Part shown: piece after piece, positions 10,331 through 20,700 of the stretch
Position numbering within the stretch: position 1 is the first letter of the stretch
Layout: each line of letters opens with the position of its first letter
Source: Aquila chrysaetos chrysaetos
Taxonomy: Eukaryota; Chordata; Aves; Accipitriformes; Accipitridae
Length of the DNA stretch: 64,000 nt
Direction: 5' to 3'
Assembly: GCF_900496995.4 (NCBI RefSeq)
Contig: NC_044009.1
Span: forward strand, 13,114,001 to 13,178,000
Notes under the pieces: model-generated
The model's database searches: none
Seen by the model: only the letters and a program-made list of their open reading frames with translations
Told to the model about the DNA's origin: nothing
Translations under genes and position numbers: made by a program

Positions 10331-13188
10331 CCCCCCCCCCAGCCTTCCTCCCCGGGGGCTCGGCTGCAGCTCTCCACGCTGCGCTGCGATGTGGAAGCTG
10401 TGGTTTAATATCAGTGCTGGTTTCTAACCGGCTTGACTGTTGTTGAACATCTAGCTGCGTCAGTAGTAGTAACAAGGTTATTGTTACTTAACTAGGACGT
10501 ACGTGTCTTAACTTGTTCTTAAGTAAAAAGGGGGGTGGGGGGAAAGCCACTTCTCTGTGATAATATGTTGTGATTTATGTATAGGCATCTGAGATGTGCT
10601 TTGGTAGTGTTACGGGAAGATTTTTAATTTCACAGGTATAGTTGCTTAAAACCTCAGAAGGTGAAGGTAAAGTTAATGTAATAAGAAAGCTAATGTTTTT
10701 GAAACAAAAATAGCTGTAGAAGTGCATAATGAAATCATGGTAAGGTTTTTTTGGAGGGTGACTGACTTCTATTGATGCCTTTGGTTAAATGATTTAAATT
10801 ATTTTTATTAAGTGATTTTTAAATGTTGTCATTTTAATGATGATCCTTAGCGGATGAGAATCAGTGGATGCAGATTTGAAAGACAAGCCATTTTTCCCTG
10901 TGAGGAAGGGCTATCATGAAGTTATCTCTTAGGGGTCCATTCTACAAACCTTCCTGTGCAGATATGAGGCCTGGGTCACACTGTTTATATCTGGAGCAGA
11001 CAGAGCTCGCCTAACTTGTGTGTTAATCCCAGAGCAGCAGCCAAGAAACAGGCCTCAGTTTCCAGTCTCCCCTTATGCTCCACCAGCAGCCTGTGTCTCA
11101 CTTCAGTACTTGAGGCCAATCATATGAGGTTCAACAAGGCCAAGTGCCAGGTCCTGCACTTTGGTCACGGCAACCCCATGCAGCGCTACAGGCTTGGGGA
11201 AGAGTGGCTGGAAAGCTGCCTGGCAGAGAAAGACCTGGGGGTGCTGGTCAACAGCCAGGTGAATATGAGCCAGCAGTGTGCCCAGGCGGCCAAGAAGGCC
11301 AACAGCATCCTGGCCTGTATCAGAAATAGTGTGGCCAGCAGGAGCAGGGAAGCGATTGTCCCCCCTGTACTCGGCACTGGTGAGGCTGCACCTCGAGTAC
11401 TGTGTTCAGTTTTGGGCCTCTCACTACAGGAGAGACATTGAGTTGCTGGAGTGTGTCCAGAGAAGGGCAGCCAAGTTGGTGAGGGGCCTGGAGCACAAGT
11501 CTTATGAGGAGCAGCTGAAGTAACTGGGGTTGTTTAGTTTAGAGAAGAGGAGGCTGAGGGGAGACCTTATAGCTCTCTACAACTACCTGAAAGGGGGGTT
11601 GTAGTGAGGTGGGTGCTGGTCTCTTCTGTCAGGTGGCTGGAGATAGCACGAGAGGAAATGGCCTCAAGTTGAGGCGAGGGAGATTTAGGTTAGATATTAG
11701 GAAAAATTTCTTTACCAAGAGGGTTGTCACACATTGGAATAGGCTGCCCAGGGAAGTGGTTGAGTCACCATCCCTGGAGGTATTCAAAAAGCGCGTAGAT
11801 GGGGTACTCCATAACATGGTTTAGTGGGCATGGATGATGGTTGGACTCAATAATCTTGAAGGTCTTTTCCAATCTAAATGATTCTATGATTCACTCGGTT
11901 CCTTACAGACTGTGTTTCACCACGCTGGAAGCCTCCTCTGCGAGGATGAACCAGTGACTTGTGTGTTTAGAAGCATGTGAAACCCACCTTATGGGCCTGT
12001 TGGTTGGTCTGCGTGCTCTCACAGGGGGAAGAGTTACAGACAGGACTGTATTTTGCTGTGCTTTATATAAGATTATAGTTGGGTTAGAGACCTGTGACTA
12101 TACTATAAAATTGTTACGCTTCATTTCAGTAGCTTAGAGAGCATACCTAACTGAAAAATATGTCTAACGTTAGTATGAGTCCCTCTCTTCATTATAAGCT
12201 TCTGGGGAAAGGCAGAGAAGAATTGACAACTATTTATAAGAAACAAGCTTCACAAAGAGCATCTTCCATCCCTACATGCTCTGTCTCTGCTTTTCGTTCA
12301 TGCTATGAAACTAGGTTTGTTGCAAGTCCAGAGCAGGGGTATTACTTTGCTTTGCTGTATTGTCCAGTTTTCTACTGTTGCTAAAAGAAGTGCTCTGATC
12401 CAAGAAAACTGTCTTCCTGTTTTCCTTTATGACTTACACTTCCTGGCTGTAAAGATTCTCACGTTTTCTGTGCTTAGTAACCATTTCTTCTTGTTTCCCC
12501 AGAATTAAAAGGAATATGCTTTCATTTCCCTTTTGTCCAGCGCCTGAAGGGTTTTTAGTTCTCGGGAGGCACAGGGTTCTAAGTTCACCCCTTCACTCAT
12601 TGAAGTAGTTTTAAAAATTGTTATAGCTCCTGGACTGAAGGATGTTCCCTACAGTAAATATACTGGTCATGGATCGAGAAGCTGTAAGCTTTCTGTGGCA
12701 AGGAATGCTTACAGGCCAGTATACAATCAGGAACAATGTGAGGTCAGTTTGTGGCCACTGAATCCATGACCATTAGCATCTTGACTTTCAGAGTCAGTAC
12801 GTGCATCTAAACACCTTCTGTGCTGTCTTGTAGTTAGGGTATGATGTAAATAGATTGCTGTGTATCAACAGGGGTTCTGATGATTCAGCCAAGAAATGCT
12901 TCAGTGGTAAGAGGATGGAAACCTTGCCCAAGAGTGTAAGGAAATAGGGTTGATTGGTCACTGAGGATGCTTTTACACAATTGAAATGACACAAGCAAGA
13001 ATGGCAAATTATTTTAACAGCCTTCTGTGAGCTCTTAGGATTTCCTTGAGAACATACCGTATAATTCCTAGCTTCTATACTAGCATGCAGTAGGTGAAAA
13101 TAAGATGGTTAATTTAACGTATTTTTTAAACAGTAATGTCCTCTTGTATACTATGATGTATCTCAAACTTCTCTTAATTTTTATTAAG
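10255..13188 (+). other. RBM44: RBM44 intron 1 (5' UTR intron, inferred)
   Basis: Sequence between the CpG island and the acceptor before the coding exon (cttaatttttattaag, AG at 13187-13188). It contains a CR1 fragment at 11125-11892. Nothing else is recognised. Exon 1 boundaries are inferred. Confidence 0.5.
11125..11892 (+). mobile_element. CR1 LINE, 5'-truncated 3' fragment
   Basis: Sense-strand CR1 tail. It encodes the end of the CR1 reverse-transcriptase polyprotein in several frames (e.g. [17 protein letters not shown], then EKDLGVLVN and a [24 protein letters not shown] stretch), with frameshifts and stops. The untranslated tail follows and ends in the CR1 terminal repeat ATTCTATGATTC at 11881-11892. 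5' truncation is normal for CR1. It lies about 1 kb downstream of the RBM44 CpG island. Confidence 0.93.
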
Positions 13189-13291
13189 GTTAGACACTGA
13201 TAAGAAGAGACAAGCCATTGACTTGGAGAGGTTGCAGTGGAAGTGAGTTGTGTGGATTATTTCTGAGGAGGAGGGCTTAAGTGTTTGTACC

Positions 13292-14788
13292 ATGGAATTA
13301 GAAAAGAACGACGATGTTAAAAGCAAAAGGAGATGCTTCAGTCAGACCTCCCATCTTTTTTCTTGTTCTGAGGAAGCTGAGCACACACTCGTCAGAGACA
13401 TTGCAGTAGGAGCTAAACAGTCTGGTTTTGACCAGGCACATTCTGCCAGTGTTTCAGAATTAAAGTTGTCAGAGGAAAGCTTACCTTATTTAAGTTCATC
13501 TTTAGATGCAGACATTGAAATGTATACTAAAGAGAGAATGAGAATTTGCTGTGCACAGGTAGATGAAAGCAAGAAAGAAGCTGATATGTTGGGAAGGTCA
13601 TGTGACAATATGCACTTTAATTGTGGGGTGTGTGATGATTGCAGACAAAGCCATTTAGGTGAAGATTCACAGCTGGAGTATCTCAGTGCTCACGAACAAG
13701 ATTTTGATGATAGGAATAGCTCAAGTGAGTTTTCTGAGCAAAGGGAAACTATAGGAATCGAAACCTTAAAGCTGATAGACCCAGGTCATGAAGTTCCAGG
13801 CGGTGCAGTCACACAGAAGCAAAATCTCATTGACATGTCAGAAGATTGTTCTGCTTCTGAGTATGGTGTAGGTGACCAGACCTGCCCAGAAGCAGCTATG
13901 CCAGAGCTTCCCCACATGCTTCATGACTCTCTGTCTCTGCCAGATTGCAATGGCATGAGTTATGATCATCAGGAAGAGCAAACAGAGTATCATAGTGTTG
14001 TTTGTGGAAGTATACTTGAAAGTCATTCATGTGGGAATAGAGAAAGGGTCTGTCCAAATCGGCTTGTATATGGCAGTTTAGAAAATGGAGAGGTGAAAGA
14101 CATACCACTGATGGACAGCATGCTGCCACCCCAAATCGCTACAAGCAAAGAAGTGTCTGAAAAGAATGATAGACACATTCACAGTGTCTCAGTGAAGAAA
14201 GACAATCCTTTACTGTCAGCAAGGGAAAGAGCCCCTGCAGTAGCCCTGCAATTTTGTGAACCTGCGGGGGATTCTGATTTCTACAGTTGTGAAGAATCTG
14301 GTATGTGTGCACATGGTACCAGCTGCCTTGACTGCACTGCAAAGGATGCTGAAACCCAATTTCTGGTCTCTGCAATTCTCCCTAGCAAGAACCCCTTTTT
14401 TGGGGTGGAAGTTGCAGATAAATCCTCCCATGGAAATACCAGCTGTCTGAACTCGGAGCATCGTGAAACCTTGAAAAATGTTACCAGTGACTCTATGGTT
14501 AACCAGGCTGTTGATGCGAGTTCTGATTTTAGAGCTTGCTTTACAACAAGCAGAAGTACCAGTGCTCAGGTTTGTCACTCATCCAGGGCTACTAATACAG
14601 AGATAACAATGATGAACAAATCTCGACCCGTGGGATGGCGCCATGAAAGGTGTGCAGACGTTGCTTGCAATACAGACTGGTCATGTGGAGCTGGTGGCAC
14701 AGAGGAAATTCCATTGCAGCTTACTGACACACTGGAAAAACATTCAGATGGCAATACTGCAACAGCTGAAAGAAGTTCACAAATTCAG
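13292..14788 (+). CDS. RBM44: RBM44 large first coding exon (499 codons)
   Basis: Exon probably begins at 13189 (after ...tttattaag) with about 100 bases of 5' UTR. It ends at CAG|gtaatt in phase 0. The protein is Ser/Glu/Asp/Cys-rich with no recognised fold and is probably disordered. A compact CxxCxxC cluster (CGVCDDC) lies at residues 111-117. A GTG-initiated extension from 13250 is open but the ATG at 13292 is far better placed. Confidence 0.93.
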
Positions 14789-17700
14789 GTAATTTAAAAA
14801 AAAAAAAAAGCACAACCAAACAATTTTGATATATAGAGCTTTTTTTAACTCAAAGTTGCTCTGAGCTTGTCTATACAAATGTTAATCTGTAACTTTTTAA
14901 AATGTTTTTTGTTTAGGAACAGTGGGAATCAAAAAATGAGCTGTGTAGCAGTGATTTAAAGATAAGCACTGACAGGTGGGTCGCAAATTGTTCTTGGTTT
15001 GGAATTCTAGGTGCTGGATAAGATTCTTTTCATGATTGAAAGGTTGTCTGTGACTTAACAAAACTGATGGCATTAAAAAATTGCTGGGCAGCGGTTCCTG
15101 CACTGGAGGGTAGGAAGGGACCTGGATAAGTGAGAAGAATGAACGGAAGATCTGAAGTTGAACAAAGACCAAAGCAGCCTCGGTCTGCAGTTGCAGACTA
15201 CCCAAAAACAAGTCGAGTGTAAGTCAGCAGTGCTCCCATATGGCAAAGAAGGGAAACCGCATCCTGGGGCTTCATTAGCAGGAGTGCAGCCAGCAGATGG
15301 AGGGAAGTGTTGATTCTTCTCGGTTTGGTGCTCCTGAGGTTGCATCTGCAAAGGTATCTCCAGCTGTGGGCCTTGTAGTGCAAGAAAGAGCTTGGCAGAC
15401 TGGGGAAAGCCCACCAGACGGCCCAGAGATGGTGAGGGGAGCTGGTGGAGCACCTGATGTGTGGGGAGAGCTGAGGGAACTGGGTTTGGTCAGCCAGGAG
15501 AAGGGAAGGCTGGGGAGGTGGGGAACCTCCCTGCAGTTCTTGGCAATCAGGTGGTGGCTTGCAGAGAAGACTGTGTCAAATTCTTTGCAGAGGTGTGTTT
15601 TGAAAGGGCAAGAGCCAGCAGTTAGAGTTGGGGGATTTCTAAGTGGGTGTGAGAAAAAGTTTCTTACAGTGAGAGTAGTATTGGTACTGTCTCCTTTCTT
15701 GGAGATTTAAAACAAACAAAAAAACCCTGAACCCAGCAACAAAGCTGGACTGGCTAAGACCCTGAGCTAGCTTTGAAGTTAGCCCTGCTTTGAACAGAGA
15801 TTTGTATTGCAGACCTCCAAAGATCCTTTCCAGCCTAGATTACTCTGTGACTGTGGACACAAGTAGGTGTCTCTGTAGATCAACAGAGTTGCTAAGTTGC
15901 TTTTTGTTCTTATGACCGCACTTTTTGGATAGAAATGATTATTGTGCAGTTCCCACCGCTCATTTAAGGCTGATGATACTGTGAAAGCTGCTGTAAGACA
16001 TCATTTTTTCTGTGTAGTAAATAGGAGGAACTGATTCATTTTTCTTTTTTTCCTTAAATAGTATCAGAAATAGCTTCTAGAAAGCTACTTGTTTCAAAAT
16101 AAAACATAATGAATGTAAAATATTGGTTCAAGGGTTCAAGATTTTGTTTATTATTATTATTTTAAAGGCCGGTACACCTTGACAAACAAGCTGTGAAGAA
16201 TTCTACATCAAGCTACTGTCAAAAAATACTGCAGAGAGCAATTGAAGCAGAATTGCAGATTCTAAACATTCATTATCAGATGTGTTATCGGCACTGCTTG
16301 AAGATTTACAAACTGGCTTTGGAGGAAAACACAGGTTTTAGCAGGCACGTACTTTAGTGTCCTTTTAGGTGAAATGGATAACTGGGTTAAAAGGCATTAA
16401 TTGCTAAATGTTACTGATGTATTCTATCCATAGCTTGTAATAGTGTTTATAGTTAGCATTGTTGTCCAAAGGAGTTTACGTTCTCATAACTGCCAAGTCT
16501 TATTTTCAGCCTAAAATCTTCTGTAGCATTCACAGACCGAGCAAAATACAGTTTGTTTCCAGGAATGTCCTTCTGTACAGGAGGAAAAGTACGGAAGTAG
16601 TACAGAGAATCCGTTCAGGAGTGGACGAGATGCATAGAGGGGGTGCTGGGGAGGAGGTGGTAAAGAAGAAAGAGAGAGGTGCAGAATTGTTAAGAGGTGA
16701 GGCAGGAAGGGGGTAGCGATTGCAGAGTCGCTAGCTGATAAAGCATACACCCTGTAACGAACCTGGAATTCAACCAAGAAGTCCTGCCTCTGAACACTTT
16801 ACTGTGCCACGGATAGCTATAAAACCTCATTACTATAGTGTCTGCTCCGTAGCTTAGGAGAGGGTTCAAGAGAGCAGGGTGTAATGCTGTGAAACAGAGT
16901 ATGGCTCCAGAGAGCTACTGTGCATGTTAGGAGTGAGCTCATGTTCTTGTGCAATGTGGAGGAGTCTTTAAACACTGTAAAATGTTTGGGTGGTTCTGGA
17001 AGCAGCAAAATAAATGCAATATCTGTCTAAGTGGATCTTATTTTCTTATACGCATTTTAACAGATGTAATGGCAATGCTGAATTAAGTTCATCTCTCATG
17101 TTGGTTTTGGAAGAGGTAAAAAAGAATTACAGCAGTATGAGAATGAAAATAAAAATGGGCATACCTTTAAATGCGCTTCCACCGCTATCAGTTGAGATGA
17201 AGTTGTTCCCAATCTCTTCTTCTTATGTCCCCTGCAAGGTAATTTCTTAATTGCTTTTTGTTTTTAATAAAAATTGTTTTCTTAAGAAAATTAAGACAAA
17301 TCTTTTCTTTTTTGACAGTTGTTCAGAGAGGATCTTTGCTATGAGTAAGTAGTCCTCATTTGTGGTTTTTAGTAAAGTTCAAAATAAATGAGAACTGAGT
17401 TTAAAAGATGTTAAACTTAGAATTTCTTTATTTCAGGATGTATCTTATTGCTCCAAACTGTTTAGCTGAAAGACTAGCATAGCAATTTGGGTACAGTGAT
17501 TGTATTTTAAGGAAATTTTTACTCTGTAGTGTTCTAGCACGCAAACTATGGAGTTGTATTTTTACTATCTTTATAGCAGAAGTGTTCAATTTACAGGTAA
17601 TTTTCCTGGTTCCCTACTTTCACTAGTAAAATCTATGTCTCTAATCTTAATGCTCTCTGTCTTAAAACAAACAAACAAACAAAACCCCCCCCCCCCAAAA

Positions 17701-20700
17701 CAAAAAAAACACAAACCAAACCAAAAAAAAAAGAACCCACAAAACCCCCACCAAAACAAAAAGACTTCACTGCCAACATCAATAATATTAGGCATATAAG
17801 CAGCTGTTCTGCTAAGATTATCATTCAGTTATGAAGAATGATAAAAAAATAACTTCATATTTCTGGCAGACATGGTACTGCATGTTCAAGAACCATGTGC
17901 AGTTACTTTATGTAAGTGGAGATCAAAAACAAATTTGGCAAGAAATTTTAACTGCATCAGGTAAACAACCAGAGATCTTTTTCAAATTTCTTGTTAAGTA
18001 TTAGTAAAATGAATCAAAAATTGCACGGAGATTACAAATCGTGAAGATATATATCAAAACATTGCACAGAAAGCCATCTAGGTATAAAGGAAAAGCAGCC
18101 TAACATAAACCTAGAACATAGCTTTATATTTCAGGTTGCAACCAATGCATTTATAAAATACAGGTATCAAAAATCTTTTCTTCTCATTTTAAGTTAAGAG
18201 TTATTAAGCACATTCTATTTATTTACTGTGAGGTTTTGGAAATATTTAAATTAATATTTCGGAGTACTCGGTATCATTGTAAAATTTAAAATCATTGTGC
18301 CTGATTTTGTATGAAATTCTTGGATCTGTTTTAGTCCTGTTTCAGGCACAAGAAAAGCTGACTTTGAAGTACCAAAACTGCAAGAAAGGAAAAGTTCTGT
18401 CAACATGGTAGGGACTACTTCTTCTTTCCTAGACATTATGTTGTGAAGCATAGTCTTCTCTTAGGTATATGTAAATACAATCACCATCTTCACGGCTCGA
18501 AGTGGGATTCTCTGCCAATAATTGCAAATGCAGCTGATGTGACCAAAATTTTGATCGTCCTTTCAAAATGAAATAACTTGGGGGTTCTTGAAGATGATCA
18601 GTAGGTTAACTTTTTAAAATTTACCTGTTTAATCATTTAATATCCTGAAGCTCAGAAAAATAATGTATAATCAGGTGCAAGTGCTACAACGTAACTGAAA
18701 CATGTTTGTAGGACAATCCACAAACTGTATGTTTAACTGGTGGCTGTCAGCCAAGTGACTGTACTTCCTCCAAGACATTTGAAGAACAACATAAAGATCA
18801 GGACATGGAACGTGGTAAGCAATCTGCTTCCAGTACAAATACTATATTATTTGTTAGTTAAGTTGTTGGAAAAAAACCTAAACCCTGTATAAAACATATA
18901 TATGGATACTCAACTGTCCTTTCTGTGATGGAATGCTTAACATTGTATCAGCTCTATATTATATTTTACATCTTGGAAAAAAAAATTTTGCTGCTTAAAT
19001 CAGAAGTGAAAACTAGTATGTGTCACCTCTTTGTAATGTAGTACCAAGTCATGTAGGTAGATGGAATCCTCTTACGCACACAGAAATTTGGTGCTCATTC
19101 ATATGACATACCATGGTCTGAATTTTAACACACTGAAATTTATTTCAACTGCCAAGGCTGTGTGAAAAATGAAGAAAGGAATGAATATTGGTTTGATGCT
19201 AAAGAGGAGTTGACAGTAGCAGATTTTTCAGTAATATCTGAAGGAACAAAAAAACAACAAGAAAAACAAGACACAGTTGATTTAAGAGGTGAGGTTGTGT
19301 GCTTTAAGCTGCCATACCTAATAATGGTGTTTATTATTTGAGTATTCTATTCCTTCTACAAGCATAAGTAAACTTGGAAAAAATGCTAGCTGGGTTTTCA
19401 GGCTTATTTTTTCATTGACTTACAGTGCATGCTTGTGCAGATATTCAGCTCTTTTCGTCCATGTTTTTCCTTGAAAACTTGACCTACAGTGGTTAAACTC
19501 AATTTAGTCAATGTCCAGCCAATCATGTAGCTCTAAATCTTTCTTTTTTTCTCTTCCTTCTCTTCCTGCTTCCTTCCCCATACTGGCTTCTTAAGAGATA
19601 GCTGGGAATGGTCTGTGTTTGGAGACTTGTGTCCTGGTGATGGGTGTGGTTAGAAGTCCCAGGGTGTTGAAAGCAGAGAGTTTGTGTGCTCCAGGGTGGG
19701 CACTCACAGTTCAGTACCCATGCTTTAGTACTGGTACCTGTTAGTTCAGACCAGTGTTTTCTCTGGCTGTACCTCTTCTGCTTCTTCAAACCTTAGGAAA
19801 TACTCAGGGAGAAGAGATTTCATGAACTGAACTGTTCTGTTTCTCAGGATGCTCATTTTCTGTTAGAAGACCTCTTCATTCTTTTAGTTTTTTTAAAGGT
19901 TTTCTGTCTACGCTTTCTGAAATCTACAGAGAAGATGTTAGCTTGAACTGAAACAAGAATAGTTAGTAACACTTTGCTTTCTTATGTTTATTATTGGAAG
20001 TGAAGATAATGGAGAGTGGAGATGAGTGTTCTTTTATTCGTGTTGGTGGCCTAAATTCCTCAGTGTCAGAGGTATGCCTCTTCTTACTTACATAGTAGTA
20101 GTAATGTTTTGCCTTTTCTCTGAATTCTTTCACACTATACATTTGCAACCAAATATGCTTCTATTTTGTAGGGTGATTTAAGATCACATTTCCAGAAGTA
20201 TCAAATTTCTGACACTCTTACCTCTGTGGATTCTAGTAACTACAGGTATATTAATATGTTTTACTTGTTTCAGACTTTTTTTCTGTCAAAGTAAGTGAAT
20301 GATGGGAGAGAGGAGGGAGTCATTCTTTAATTTGTTTCAGTAATTAATGTAGCTACAGATAGGTTGACAGAAACTTGTCATTCCAGACAGCTTCTCATGA
20401 GAAGTTAAGGAGTCTGAAATGTTTTGTGGAGTTTAATGGAGATACAGTTAATATTCACAAGACGAGAACCATCATGTGTTTTACTTAGTTTCCTTTTTTT
20501 TTTTTTTTTTTTTTTTTAATTTTGTTCCTTAGATACCCATTTCTTTCCTTTAAAGACACTAATAAAGCAAAGTTAGCTGTAGAGGAAATGAACCAGAAAA
20601 AAATAAAAGGAAGACCAGTAAGTGTTGAACTTGTAGATACTTCATCACAGAATAAATATTTGGTTTCCCAAGTACTTACAAATAAGCTTTGGCATGAAAA

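Noticed and set aside
9776-10475. Long overlapping open frames on both strands (up to 203 codons)
   Set aside because: They lie in a CpG island where stop codons are rare. They contradict each other, are Pro/Arg/Ala-rich, and resemble no family. They are a composition effect of the RBM44 promoter.
17437-17480. Alternative RBM44 exon after tttatttcag
   Set aside because: The phase would fit (phase 2 in, phase 1 out), but the only usable donor, AACT|gtttag, is very poor. The 17870/18353 solution uses better donors.
18135-18163. 29-base RBM44 exon candidate between ttatatttcag and CAG|gtatca
   Set aside because: Following the 17344 or 17911 exon it contains an in-frame TAA. It works only if those exons are skipped, so I left it out.
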